From Streptomyces sp. NRRL S-31 (lineage in GTDB: Bacteria; Actinomycetota; Actinomycetes; Streptomycetales; Streptomycetaceae): a stretch of 64,000 nucleotides of DNA. The stretch lies in contig NZ_JOCB01000009.1 in assembly GCF_000718775.1 (NCBI RefSeq), forward strand, positions 1 to 64,000, read 5' to 3'. A program made the translations under genes and the position numbers. A model generated the notes under the pieces. It searched no databases. It saw nothing but the letters and a program-made list of their open reading frames with translations, and was not told the DNA's origin. Shown here piece by piece: positions 36,290 through 46,541 of this stretch (its first letter is position 1; the number at the start of each line of letters is the position of its first letter).

Positions 36290-37735
36290 TCACTGGCTCA
36301 CGGCCTCCCGCTCCAGCAGCGGGGCCGCGTCGGAGAGTACCCCGGTGATCCGGTCCAGCGTCGACCCGTCCCGTTCCACGGCCTCCAGCACCGGGCCCGC
36401 GGCCGTGTTCCAGCGACGGGCCACCGCTGCGGGATCCTCGCCGGTCAGCAGCCCGGCGGCCTGTGCCGCCGCGCCCAGGGCGACAAGCTCCCCGGCCTCC
36501 GGGACCTGGACGGGCCGCCCGGAGAGCCGGCGCACGGTCTCCTGCCAGGCCGTTCCCCGGGCCCCGCCGCCGATCAGGAGCAGCGGGGTGCTGCGGTCCG
36601 CGTCCGCGTCGAGGACCAGGTCGAGGGCGCCCAGCAGCGCGTGCACGGCGCCGTCGTACGCGGCCTGGAGCAGCTGGCCCGCGGTGGTGTCGTGGCGCAG
36701 CCCGTGCAGAATTCCGGAAGCGTGCGGCAGGTTCGGGGTGCGCTCGCCGTCCAGATACGGCAGCAGGGTCACCGAGCCGCCCGATTCCACCGCCTCGCGG
36801 TCCAGCCCCAGCAGGGCCGCGACCCGGTCCACCGCCAGGGTGCAGTTCAGGGTGCAGGCCAGCGGCAGCCAGTCCCCGCGCGCGTCGGCGAAGCCCGCCA
36901 CCGTGCCGGTGGGGTCGGCGGGACGGCGCTCGGAGACGGCGTAGACCGTGCCGGAGGTGCCGAGGCTCAGCACCGGAGTGCCGGGCCGCAGGCCGAGGCC
37001 CAGTGCCGCCGCCGCGTTGTCGCCGGTTCCGGCAGCCACCAGAGTGCCCCGGGAGAAGGGGAGGCCGTGGCCGTCGCGCACGGTGCCGACCACCTCGCCG
37101 GGGCGTGCCACCCGGGGCAGCAGCGCCGGGTCGAGGCCGAGGTGCGCGAGGGTCTCCTCGTCGTACACCTCGGTGGCGGACGCCCACCAGCCGGTGCCGG
37201 AGGCGTCGCCGCGGTCGGTCGTGCCCTGCCCGGTCAGGCGCTCGGTGAGGTAGTCGTGGGGGAGGCGGACCGCCCTGGTCGCGCGGACCGCCTCCGGCTC
37301 GTGCTCGGCGAGCCACGCCCACTTGGCGGCCGTGAAGGACGCGCCGGGGACGCTGCCGGTGCGTTCCGCCCAGGCCTTCGGCCCGCCCAGTTCCTCCACG
37401 AGACGGCCGGCCTGCGGCGCGGAGCGGACGTCGTTCCACAGCAGTGCCGGGCGTACCGGCTCGCCGTGCTCGTCCAGCGTGACCAGGCCGTGCTGCTGGC
37501 CGCCGATCGACACGGCCGCCGCCTCGTGCGCCGCCTCACCGCACTGGTCCAGCGCCGTGCACAGCGCCTCCCACCACTGGCGCGGGTCGCTTTCCCGGCC
37601 CGCTCCGGTGGTGACGGTGTGCGGCGCCTGGCCGCTGGCCACTACTTGGCCGGTCGCCGCGTCGACGACCAGTGCCTTCGTGGACTGGGTGGACGTGTCC
37701 ACCCCGACGACGAGCGGACCCTCGGCTGCTGACAT
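36290..37735 (-). CDS. xylB: Xylulokinase
   Basis: A 481-residue FGGY kinase starting MSAAEGPLVVGVDTSTQSTK. It has the N-terminal phosphate motif GVDTSTQSTK, substrate-site MGGQ-type sequence (SIGGQQHGLV), and the C-terminal FGGY hydrolase-fold segments (GGGARGTAWQ). Phosphorylates D-xylulose with ATP to xylulose 5-phosphate. Divergent from xylA with 158 bp between starts. GGGAGAG precedes the start at 37735; an ATG at 37810 lacks support. Confidence 0.95.
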   Translation of the reverse strand: MSAAEGPLVVGVDTSTQSTKALVVDAATGQVVASGQAPHTVTTGAGRESDPRQWWEALCTALDQCGEAAHEAAAVSIGGQQHGLVTLDEHGEPVRPALLWNDVRSAPQAGRLVEELGGPKAWAERTGSVPGASFTAAKWAWLAEHEPEAVRATRAVRLPHDYLTERLTGQGTTDRGDASGTGWWASATEVYDEETLAHLGLDPALLPRVARPGEVVGTVRDGHGLPFSRGTLVAAGTGDNAAAALGLGLRPGTPVLSLGTSGTVYAVSERRPADPTGTVAGFADARGDWLPLACTLNCTLAVDRVAALLGLDREAVESGGSVTLLPYLDGERTPNLPHASGILHGLRHDTTAGQLLQAAYDGAVHALLGALDLVLDADADRSTPLLLIGGGARGTAWQETVRRLSGRPVQVPEAGELVALGAAAQAAGLLTGEDPAAVARRWNTAAGPVLEAVERDGSTLDRITGVLSDAAPLLEREAVSQ

Positions 37736-37801
37736 CGGGCTCTCCCTCTTCCGCGGCTCCGCGGGATGTCCGGTGGGTTGTTCGAAGACACACCGTGTGG
37801 T

Positions 37802-37855
37802 GGAAGACATCTTGTCTCTTCCCAGCGGTGCTTCGGCATACTAATTTGTAAACCG
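37802..37855. promoter_or_regulatory. xylA-xylB intergenic control region
   Basis: Two elements stand out in this GC-rich genome: an inverted repeat GGAAGA-N9-TCTTCC (37802-37822) and an A/T-rich segment TACTAATTTGTAAACC (37839-37854), like the AT-rich operators bound by ROK regulators. Both divergent promoters must lie here. Confidence 0.45.
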
Positions 37856-37869
37856 CCATGACGAAATAG

Positions 37870-39060
<1,191 letters not shown>

Positions 39061-39117
39061 CCGCCACGCGCGCGTAGCGGCGATCGCCTCCTCCTGGAGG
39101 AGCGGTCGTGGGATGTC

Positions 39118-39149
39118 ACGGGCCGCCCGCGTCCTCGCGGGCGGCCCGT
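39118..39149 (+). terminator. xylA terminator
   Basis: Perfect 14-bp arms (39118-39131 and 39136-39149) with a TCCT loop, 58 nt after the xylA stop. Confidence 0.85.
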
Positions 39150-39830
39150 TCCCGCGCCCTCCCATGCCCTCCCGCGCCCTCCCTCGGCAGACCGGGGGCG
39201 CAGCGGCTCGGGCGCCGCGAACGCCGGGCCGCCGGTCGCCGGCGGGGCGGCGGGGGAACGTGGGAGCACGTCGGCGACTGCGTCGAGGAAGTGTCGCGCA
39301 GCAGCCGTCCGGGGCGGCCAGCAGCAGCGGCCCGTCCGTCGCGAGCGGCACGGCGTGCGCCTTCGGTGGCATCGAGGCGGCCACTTCCCGCAGCGGCTCC
39401 GCGTCACCCGTGGACAATGGCCTTACCCGCCAGGTGTCGTGATCGCCGGGGGGACAGCCCAGGCAGGAGCAGGCCGCGCGCCAGGAAGCCCGACGCCAGT
39501 TCGTACGCGGTACGCCAGAAGGCGGCGGCCCGGTGTTCCTCCGGCAGCCCGCGCGCGTGCGAGCAGCGGAGGGGCGCTGCCGACCGGCAGCAGGAGGACG
39601 GGCGTCGATGCGCTCGACACCGCCGTCCGCAGAGGGTAGCGCCGGCTCCAGATCCGCCAGGGAGCCCTTCGCGAGCAAGGGCGGAGCCTCGCCGTCCGGT
39701 TGCCGGAACCCGATCCGGCCTGCCCGTGCAGGATCGGGACGGCAGGGACACGACGCAGCAGTGGGCCAGTTCGCGTGGGTCGGAGGGTGGTGCTGTGGGG
39801 ATGGTCTGCACAGCTTCGCCTTCGCCTCAC
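39150..39830 (-). pseudogene. Remnant of an SNF2-family helicase N-terminus
   Basis: Three consecutive minus-strand segments in three frames join up: FWRTAYELASGFLARGLLLP then GLSP (to about 39448), DHDTWRVRPLSTGDAEPLRE with VAASMPPKAHAVPL (39447-39300), and FLDAVADVLPRSPAAPPATG (from 39296). Together they resemble the N-terminal region of streptomycete SNF2-type helicases. Frameshifts at about 39448 and 39298 and the absence of the helicase domains show a dead gene. Confidence 0.6.
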
Positions 39831-40079
39831 TCCTCAAGTTTGACTACCCGGCGGAGTCGCCGAAGGTACAGCAGGGTGAGGCGATACCCGGCATGCTGAT
39901 TCCGGCGGGATGCCGCGCCGAGGGTCGTTGCCGCCTGGGTGCCAGGCGAGCCGTCCGCACCGGGCAGGCCCTAAGGGGTACGCCTCAGGGATGTCTCGGG
40001 GGCAGGGCACGGAACCGCCGGGAGTGGGGAGCCGTTCTCAGATCAGAGAGCGGCAGCGGCCGCGAAGGAGGCGACGCCC

Positions 40080-40262
40080 ATGTCCAAGAACGCGAAGATC
40101 GCCGCAGGAGGCGCGGCGGTCGGGCTGATCCTGCTGATATGGCTGCCCTGGTGGGTGGCGTTCCTGATCGTGGTGGGAGTGCCGGTGGCCGCGTATCTAG
40201 CCCTGGACCCCTCCCAGCGGCGCAGACTGCGCCGGGTCACGCGCAAGGAGTTGGGCCGCTGA
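40080..40262 (+). CDS. Small membrane protein, 60 aa
   Basis: Starts MSKNAKIAAGGAAVGLILLI after AAGGAGGCG. Two close hydrophobic segments (residues 8-22 and 24-43) form a hairpin, followed by a basic tail (SQRRRLRRVTRKELGR). Function unknown. The 250 bp upstream hold no recognised gene. Confidence 0.65.
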   Translation: MSKNAKIAAGGAAVGLILLIWLPWWVAFLIVVGVPVAAYLALDPSQRRRLRRVTRKELGR

Positions 40263-40419
40263 GGCGACGGCGCGCGGCAGGCGGTCCGCGGAAGCCGGCC
40301 GCGGGCCGAGGGGGACCGGGCCGCTCCGGCCGGCCGGAGCGGCCGGAGGCCGTACCGGCGCACGAGGTGCGGCTCCCCGGGAGGGCGCAGGCCAGCAGAC
40401 GCCGTCCCGGCACCCCGTC

Positions 40420-41271
40420 TCACAGCGGCCGTACGGCCATCTTGTCGAGCGCCTCCAGCAGCCCCGGCAGTTCGGGGCCCCGGCCCACCGGCAGGATCTC
40501 GCCGGGCTCTTCGTCCAGCAGCACGAACGCGATGTCGTCGGTGCGGGCCACGATCGACCAGCCGGGGCCGTCGGCACGCAGCGTACGGGCCTGTCCGGGG
40601 GCGAACGACGAGCGCACCCGGCCGAGCGGCGGCGGAACGGCGACATAGGCACGCGCCTCCGCGAGCACCCGGCGGACACCGGCGTGACCGCCGCCGGTGG
40701 CGGGCTCCGCGCCGGCCTCGCCGACGTTCGCGGACTCCGCTGCCTCCGCCCGCTCGCCGGGCGCGGGGAATTCGGCGTCGTTGATCTGTCCCCGCCAGGC
40801 GGCCCACTGGAGCGCGATCTCGTCGGCCCCGAGACGGCGCTGGGCCGGTCCCCAGGAAGCGGTGTCCGGCGGCGTCAGCGCCGGCCGTCCCGCCGTCTCG
40901 GCAGGCGGGTCGTGCGGCGCGGGCACGCCGGGGGCGGCGACGGCGACGGCCAGAGGCCACCCGGGCAGGGCGGTCACGACCGCGCGTTCGTCCGGCGACA
41001 GGTCGTACTCCATGCCGCAGTCCCAGGACGCGATCGCCACGGCGACCAGTGAGACGTCGTCGATGACGACCGTCCAGCGGGCGCCGTCCCCGTCCTGGCC
41101 CAGCACCAGGCCGTACCCGTCGGGGAGTGGCGGGAGATCCAGCGCCGCGCACGCCTCCGGGTAGTCGTCGCCCAGCACGCTCGGGAACTGCGCCGGCGTC
41201 AGCAGTACCGCCGTCAGCACATACAGCGCATCGTCCGTGGCGGCGACGGCCGCATCATTCGTCCCGGCCAT
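40420..41271 (-). CDS. Hypothetical protein, 283 aa
   Basis: Soluble protein starting MAGTNDAAVAATDDALYVLT. No known domain recognised. It appears to have two alpha/beta-rich parts joined by a Pro/Ala/Glu-rich linker around residues 115-185. The good codon pattern and length support a real gene. An overlap with other frames on both strands was rejected because they are compositionally biased. Confidence 0.7.
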   Translation of the reverse strand: MAGTNDAAVAATDDALYVLTAVLLTPAQFPSVLGDDYPEACAALDLPPLPDGYGLVLGQDGDGARWTVVIDDVSLVAVAIASWDCGMEYDLSPDERAVVTALPGWPLAVAVAAPGVPAPHDPPAETAGRPALTPPDTASWGPAQRRLGADEIALQWAAWRGQINDAEFPAPGERAEAAESANVGEAGAEPATGGGHAGVRRVLAEARAYVAVPPPLGRVRSSFAPGQARTLRADGPGWSIVARTDDIAFVLLDEEPGEILPVGRGPELPGLLEALDKMAVRPL

Positions 41272-41414
41272 CCCTGCCTCCCAGTGGTTCGTCCATCGGC
41301 GCGCACCCTAGTGCGAGCGGAAGCCGCTTGTCACGAGTCCGTGCTTCACGCGCGGTTGCCGGTATCCGCCTGGACAGGGGCGAAACGGCCGCCCGTGGAG
41401 AAGGAGGTTTCCGT

Positions 41415-41720
41415 TCAGGACGTGGAGAGTCCGAGAAGGTCGCGGGTCACCGCGTCAGGCGACTCGTCACGCTCCCGGGCCAGCGCGACGACCGCCCGGC
41501 AGGCCAGCTCGCTCACCCCGAAGGACAGCGCCTCCGGAGACACCCAGGCCGCCGCCTCCTCGATCCGGTCCTGGTCGTCCTCCGCGCGGGCCGCCACGTA
41601 GACCGCGGCCGCTTCGAACAGGTTGTGCGCGCGCTTCACCCGGGCTCCCGTCGGCGGCGCGGGCGCGGAGGTGCGGAGCCTGCCGGCGTACCTGCGGATC
41701 TTGTCGAACACGCGGACCAT
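41415..41720 (-). CDS. Hypothetical protein, 101 aa
   Basis: Starts MVRVFDKIRRYAGRLRTSAP. A basic N-terminus is followed by a helical region (RVKRAHNLFEAAAVYVAARA). Not recognised. It is divergent from the MpaB-family gene whose promoter region lies between them. Confidence 0.55.
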   Translation of the reverse strand: MVRVFDKIRRYAGRLRTSAPAPPTGARVKRAHNLFEAAAVYVAARAEDDQDRIEEAAAWVSPEALSFGVSELACRAVVALARERDESPDAVTRDLLGLSTS

Positions 41721-41808
41721 CCCTTCCTGGACGGGGTTGGTGTCGATCGCCCATCTGCTGCTTGACAACGTAGAGTTGGAGCCCCGGTGGCAGAAGGGGG
41801 ACGACACG

Positions 41809-42714
41809 GTGAAGCGGTTCGACAACCTCGCGCGGATCCGTCGGCTTGACCCGGTGGCGGACGCACCGGAGATCTACCGGATCAGTGCGTCCCTGGAGTT
41901 CCCCTGGGACTACACGCGCGCCTTGGAACTGGCCCTGTACCGCACCTACGCGGTGCCGAGCATCGGGAGGCTGCTCGCGCGGACGGCGGAGCTGACCGAG
42001 CACACGCAGAAGCGGTACGACGACACGGTGCTGCTCCTCGACGCCATCGTGGAACATGGCTTCGCCGAGGAGCGGGGGCGCACGGCGATCCGACGCATCA
42101 ACCGGATGCACCGCAGCTACGACATCAGCGACGACGACATGCGGTACGTGCTCAGTACCTTCGTGGTGGTGCCCACGCGCTGGATCGACGCCTACGGCTG
42201 GCGGCGGCTGTCCCGGCACGAGATCGTGGCCGCCACCGAGTACTACCGCACCCTCGGCCGACACATGGGCATCCCGGAGATCCCCCGCACCTATGAGGAG
42301 TTCGAGGCCCTCCTCGACGCCTACGAAGAGGCGCACTTCGGCTGGGACGAGGGTGCCCGGCGTGTCTCCGACGCCACGCTCGATCTGATGGCGTCCTGGT
42401 ATCCCCGGCCCATGGCTCCCTTGCTGCGCTCGGCGACACTCGCCCTCCTGGACGAGCCCCTGTTGCGCGCGTTCCGCTACCCGAAGCCCAAAGCGGCCAC
42501 CAAGGCGCTGGTGCGCCGCGCCGTACGAGCGCGCGGCCGGCTGGTCCGGCTCCTGCCGCCCCGTCGCAGCCCGCACTTCGCGCGCCAGAACCGGGAGGTC
42601 AAGGGCTACCCGGGCGGTTACCGCGTGGCCGACCTGGGGACCCATCCGGTTCCGGGGCTGCGCGGCTGCCCGGTGCGGCACCTGGACGTCTCAGCGGCCG
42701 ACCCCGTCGAGTGA
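41809..42714 (+). CDS. Oxygenase MpaB family protein (DUF2236)
   Basis: A 301-residue protein starting at GTG (VKRFDNLARIRRLDP) after AAGGGGG. The conserved histidine and acidic pattern of the MpaB/latex-clearing-protein fold is visible (FVVVPTRWIDAYGWRRLSRHE). Members are heme-dependent oxygenases; substrate unknown. A TAGAGT -10-like box at 41771-41776 lies upstream. The 3' end overlaps the converging gene by 24 bp. Confidence 0.8.
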   Translation: MKRFDNLARIRRLDPVADAPEIYRISASLEFPWDYTRALELALYRTYAVPSIGRLLARTAELTEHTQKRYDDTVLLLDAIVEHGFAEERGRTAIRRINRMHRSYDISDDDMRYVLSTFVVVPTRWIDAYGWRRLSRHEIVAATEYYRTLGRHMGIPEIPRTYEEFEALLDAYEEAHFGWDEGARRVSDATLDLMASWYPRPMAPLLRSATLALLDEPLLRAFRYPKPKAATKALVRRAVRARGRLVRLLPPRRSPHFARQNREVKGYPGGYRVADLGTHPVPGLRGCPVRHLDVSAADPVE

Positions 42715-42924
42715 CGCCAGGGTCTCCCGCAGCCAGGACAGTTCCGCCCGGCTCATGGCGCGCGCGATGCCGAGGGCACCCCGCCGGAACGGGTCGTCCA
42801 GTTCCTCGGCGCTCAGCGGTCGGTCGCCGTCGTAGAAGAAGCTAGTCGGCTCCTCCAGGAAGGCCAGCCGGCGCCGCAGCACGGCCGCCTGCGCGGCGGG
42901 GTCGGCCAAGTCCCACGCGCACAT
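42691..42924 (-). CDS. Small hypothetical protein, 77 aa
   Basis: Starts MCAWDLADPAAQAAVLRRRL. It contains a helical, acidic sequence (EEPTSFFYDGDRPLSAEELD). Not recognised; looks like a short conserved streptomycete protein. Its start abuts the truncated alpha/beta-hydrolase, so it may itself mark a rearrangement point. Confidence 0.5.
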   Translation of the reverse strand: MCAWDLADPAAQAAVLRRRLAFLEEPTSFFYDGDRPLSAEELDDPFRRGALGIARAMSRAELSWLRETLASLDGVGR

Positions 42925-43554
42925 CGCGGCCCGCCCGGAGCTCGCGGGTCGGCGGAGCCCGTTCGTGGACCTGCCCGGGCACGGAACGAGCGACCGGCCG
43001 CAGGGATTCGGATACACGTTGGACGACCGTGCCGACGCGCTCGCGGTCGCGTTGGACGCTGCCGGAGCCGCGGGCGCCGAACTGATCGCGCACAGCACGG
43101 GTGGTGCCGTGGCCATTGTCCTCGCTCACCGGCGGCCCGATCTCGTCTCCCGGCTGGTGCTGACGGAGGCCCGCCTGGACGCCTTCCCACCGACGACCAC
43201 AGCCGGCAGCGCAATCACCGCGCATGGGGAGGGCGAGTTCGTCGAGAAGCAGTACGCGCGCGTGCTGGACGCCGTTGGACCACTATGGGCGGCCACCATG
43301 CGGCGGCCGACCCGCGCGCCCTGCATCGCAGTGCCGTCGGCCTCCGCCGGGGGTCGAGCCCGGTGATGCGTACGCTCCTGGAGGGACTGCCTGTGGACCG
43401 TGTCTTCCTCCAGGGCGAGCACAGCGGTGAACTCGCGGGCCGACGGCGCCTGGTAGCCGCCAGGGTGCGCGTGCTGACGGTGCCCGGCGCCGAGCACGAC
43501 GTCATGTACGACAACCCCGACGCCTTCGCGGCAGCAGCCGCCGGAGCCGACTGA
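42925..43554 (+). pseudogene. Alpha/beta-hydrolase remnant
   Basis: A plus-strand frame gives FVDLPGHGTSDRPQGFGYTL and the nucleophile elbow ELIAHSTGGAVAIVLAH, then the family sequence moves to another frame near 43300 (RTLLEGLPVDRVFLQGEHSG and the His region VPGAEHDVMYD). The N-terminal beta strands and oxyanion region are missing. Truncated and frameshifted, so unlikely to be active. Confidence 0.65.
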
Positions 43555-43567
43555 TCCACGGCGTTCG

Positions 43568-44167
43568 TCAGTTCTCGCGCACCGCCAGAGCGAGGAAACG
43601 CGCGTCCTCGTCCACGTACGACGTCATGCGCCAGCCCGAACGGGTCAAGAGCGGCCGGAGGTTGGCCTCGGCCCGCAGGTCGTCGGGCGTGATCCGACGG
43701 CCCTGACGCGCGGCCAGGGCCGCACGCCCGATCGGATGGAAGAGGGCGAGTACGCCGCCCAGCCGCACGACGCGGGCCAGTTCTCGCAGGTTGTCCTCCG
43801 GACGCGGCAGGTGGGCGATGAGACCGGCCGCGAACACGGCGTCCAGACAGCCCGGGCGCAGCGGCAGCGCGACGACGTCCGCGAGGAGCAGCCGTCCGTC
43901 GCGGTGCCGGCCGGCCCGCACGGCCTCCTGGAGCATCGCCGGGGTCAGGTCCGCGCCCAGTACCACCCCTGACGGGCCCACGGCGGCCCGCAGCGGCGGC
44001 AGGGCCCGCCCCGTGCCGCAGCCCGCGTCCAGTACACGGTCCCCCTCGCGCAGCCCGAGGCGGGTCACGGCATCCGCGTACGCCGGGCCGTCGTCAGGGA
44101 ACCGGCTGTCCCAGTCGGCGGCCCGGGCGGTGAAGAACTCCTGGACGTGCGTGTGATCGTCGCTCAT
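43568..44167 (-). CDS. Class I SAM-dependent methyltransferase
   Basis: A 199-residue methyltransferase starting MSDDHTHVQEFFTARAADWD. The SAM motif I is VLDAGCGTGRALPPL, with GADLTPAML and FAAGLIAHLPRPEDN following. The substrate cannot be told. It is short for the family, with little extra substrate domain. Confidence 0.85.
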   Translation of the reverse strand: MSDDHTHVQEFFTARAADWDSRFPDDGPAYADAVTRLGLREGDRVLDAGCGTGRALPPLRAAVGPSGVVLGADLTPAMLQEAVRAGRHRDGRLLLADVVALPLRPGCLDAVFAAGLIAHLPRPEDNLRELARVVRLGGVLALFHPIGRAALAARQGRRITPDDLRAEANLRPLLTRSGWRMTSYVDEDARFLALAVREN

Positions 44168-44328
44168 GCACCGCATGATTCCCCACGCGAGGAGGGATGT
44201 GTACGCGCGCGAGTTCGAACGGGAGCGCGATCATTCCGTCGCGGACCTGGCACCAGCACGACATCCCGGCGGAACGCCGGGCGGACGCACCCGCCCGGCT
44301 CACGGACGCGCTGGGCCGAGCGCGGCAC

Positions 44329-44757
44329 TCAGGCCGCGAGGTCCCGCACGGCCACCACCTTGTCGATCCGCACGCGCACGAGGAGTTCACCCGGTACGCC
44401 GTTGCGCGCGCCGTATTCCTCGGCCCGCTCCTCTCCCATGTAGCGGGCTGCGATCCGGGTCGCCCACAGACGCACCTCGGCCAGGTCCTCCGACACCTGG
44501 GCGCGGCCGTTCAGCACCACGAAGTGGTAGGGCGGACGGTCGTCGTCCACGCACAGGGCGACTCGGCCGTCACGCGCCAGATTGCGCCCCTTCACGGTGT
44601 CCTTGCCGGTGTTGAACACCAACTCGTCCCCGTCCAGGAGGAACCAGATCGGCGCCACGTGCGGGCTGCCGTCGGCACGAACCGTGGACAGCTTGCCGGT
44701 GCGAGTGCCGTCCGAGACGAACGCCCGCCATTCCTCATCGGTCATCTTCTCTGCCAT
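44329..44757 (-). CDS. Pyridoxamine 5'-phosphate oxidase/F420-type flavoprotein
   Basis: A 142-residue split-barrel protein starting MAEKMTDEEWRAFVSDGTRT. The pattern GKLSTVRADGSPHVAPIWF is typical of the PPOX class of F420- or FMN-dependent enzymes. Possible roles include F420-dependent reduction of small molecules. Good family match, unknown substrate. Confidence 0.85.
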   Translation of the reverse strand: MAEKMTDEEWRAFVSDGTRTGKLSTVRADGSPHVAPIWFLLDGDELVFNTGKDTVKGRNLARDGRVALCVDDDRPPYHFVVLNGRAQVSEDLAEVRLWATRIAARYMGEERAEEYGARNGVPGELLVRVRIDKVVAVRDLAA

Positions 44758-44848
44758 GCCCCCATCCTGCTTGCCCGCACGCCGGTCGTGGGGAAGGCTG
44801 GCGGGGAGTTCCTCCAGCCAGGGGGAGACGTCGCACGGGGAGAGGGAC

Positions 44849-45262
44849 ATGGCGCAGAACCAGGGCCTCGGCTGGCTCTTGGACGATTTGACCGAACGAG
44901 TGGACCACGTCCGCCACGCGCTGGTCCTGTCGAACGACGGGTTGGTCACGGCTGCCAGTACGGGACTGCGCCGCGAGGACGCCGAGCACCTGGCCGCCGT
45001 GGCGTCCGGGCTGCACAGCCTGGCCAAGGGATCCGGACGTCACTTCGGCGCGGGCCGGGTCCGCCAGACGATGATCGAGTACGACGACGCCGTGCTGTTC
45101 GTGATGGCGGCCGGTACCGGCAGTTGTCTGTGCCTGCTGAGTGGCGCGGAGGCCGACATCGGTCAGATCGCCTATGAGATGACCCTGCTCGTCAACCGGG
45201 TCGGCGAACACCTCGGTGTCGACGTCAGGCAACCCGAACGAAGCCGGGAAGCGGACGCCTGA
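44849..45262 (+). CDS. Roadblock/LC7 protein (CvnB-like)
   Basis: A 137-residue roadblock protein starting MAQNQGLGWLLDDLTERVDH after GAGAGGGA. It matches CvnB of the streptomycete conservons, where CvnA kinase, CvnB, CvnC (DUF742) and CvnD GTPase act together in signalling. None of the other three genes is next to it, so it is an orphan and may serve another small GTPase elsewhere. Confidence 0.85.
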   Translation: MAQNQGLGWLLDDLTERVDHVRHALVLSNDGLVTAASTGLRREDAEHLAAVASGLHSLAKGSGRHFGAGRVRQTMIEYDDAVLFVMAAGTGSCLCLLSGAEADIGQIAYEMTLLVNRVGEHLGVDVRQPERSREADA

Positions 45263-45289
45263 CCTGCGTCTTTGCCTACCCCGGTTGAG

Positions 45290-45298
45290 TTATCCACA
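45290..45298. other. DnaA-box-like site
   Basis: TTATCCACA, the exact E. coli DnaA-box consensus, in the leader of the next gene. Single site; may be chance. Confidence 0.3.
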
Positions 45299-45388
45299 GG
45301 CCCGCCATGACATGTGACGAACCGGCTACGGTGGGTGCACGGCGAACGCACAGGGCGTGAGCCAAGAGCTCCACGGGGGAGTACGACC

Positions 45389-46435
45389 ATGTCGGCCAAC
45401 ACCTTTGACCCACCCCGCCGCGACACCTGCGCGCCGAGCCGTGCCGCTCGTGAGCTGGGGCTCAAACGGGCTGAGCTGGACCTCGCCGTCCAACTCGGCC
45501 GCATCCGGACCGTGCCCGACGAGGGAGGCGGAGGGGGCCGTCGAGTGGAACACCTGGAGATCGACCGTCTCCGCGCACAGGACGGCTTCCCCGAGTCGCT
45601 CAAGGAGAGGGTGTGGGCCGTGGGCACGGCGGAGGGCGCCGCCCTCCTGGACATCCCGGTCGGCAGGTTCACCCGGCTCGCCCGTCTGGGCCTGCTCGTG
45701 CCCGTCGCCTTCTATCTCAACCGCTACCGCACGGTGGTCTGGCTCTATCTGGCAGAGGAACTGCGCCAGTTCGTCTCGGTCCCGGAGAACGCGCGACTGC
45801 TGAAGGGGCGCACCCCCGAGACGCTGCGGGGGCAACTGGCGGCCGGAGTGGACCTGCGGGCGCGCAACTGGCGCGGACGGCACATGGGATTCCTGCTGCG
45901 GCAGGCCGAGGACCCGTGGGCCCGCGCCGGAGCCGTGGCGGCTTTCCTGGCGCCCGTCGAGATCGCCGACGTCGTCAAGGACCCGTACGAACGCGCACAC
46001 CTGAACCGGTTCCGGCCCGCGCCACCGGGGCACGGAGTCCCCGGTTCAGCCTCCGCACAGTTCGCCGAGCGGCTCATGACGGCGCGGGACGCGGACGAGA
46101 TCGGCTGGCTGCGCAGCGACCTGGCGCGCTTGATCGAAGAGGCCCGCAGCACCGCACCCGCCCCTCGCCCTGGCGTCCGGCGCGTCGAGCCGCCGTTCCG
46201 CATGGTCGCACAGCCCATTCCCCCGATGGCCCGAACGGTCACCGGCCCCCGGGAAGAGCCGACAAGCCTCCCGGAACGGGCAGCGCGGGCCTCGGAGTCG
46301 GCGGTGCGGCCGACGACGTCACCGGTCGTCCGGAGCCACGGTCCGGCACGGCGCGCCCCCTCGCGGTCGGCGCGCGGTCTGCGGGCCTGGTTGCGGCGGA
46401 GAGGCCCGCGGCCCGCGGAGCCCGCGCGCGTGTGA
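45389..46435 (+). CDS. DUF6397-like protein
   Basis: A 348-residue protein starting MSANTFDPPRRDTCAPSRAA after GGGGGA. The N-terminus looks like a helix-turn-helix/helical DNA-binding region (RAARELGLKRAELDLAVQLG). The C-terminal 110 residues are Pro/Arg/Ser-rich and disordered. Matches a conserved streptomycete family (DUF6397, from memory) without known function. Lies 126 bp downstream of the roadblock gene. Confidence 0.7.
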   Translation: MSANTFDPPRRDTCAPSRAARELGLKRAELDLAVQLGRIRTVPDEGGGGGRRVEHLEIDRLRAQDGFPESLKERVWAVGTAEGAALLDIPVGRFTRLARLGLLVPVAFYLNRYRTVVWLYLAEELRQFVSVPENARLLKGRTPETLRGQLAAGVDLRARNWRGRHMGFLLRQAEDPWARAGAVAAFLAPVEIADVVKDPYERAHLNRFRPAPPGHGVPGSASAQFAERLMTARDADEIGWLRSDLARLIEEARSTAPAPRPGVRRVEPPFRMVAQPIPPMARTVTGPREEPTSLPERAARASESAVRPTTSPVVRSHGPARRAPSRSARGLRAWLRRRGPRPAEPARV

Positions 46436-46541
46436 GCGCTCGGTCGGGTTCGCGGCGGCAGACCCCTGGCGTCAGGCCCTCGGCGTCTGGCTGGTGAGGC
46501 CGGACCCTCGATTGCCGGGTGGCGAGGCGTCCGACCGGGGA

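Noticed and set aside
39160..39420. Short Arg/Pro-rich proteins around 39,100-39,400
   Set aside because: These frames are parts of the SNF2 remnant or shadows; no start or ribosome site supports them.
44168..44328. Short gene between the methyltransferase and the flavoprotein
   Set aside because: A few frames with weak ribosome sites but no recognisable protein; left unannotated.
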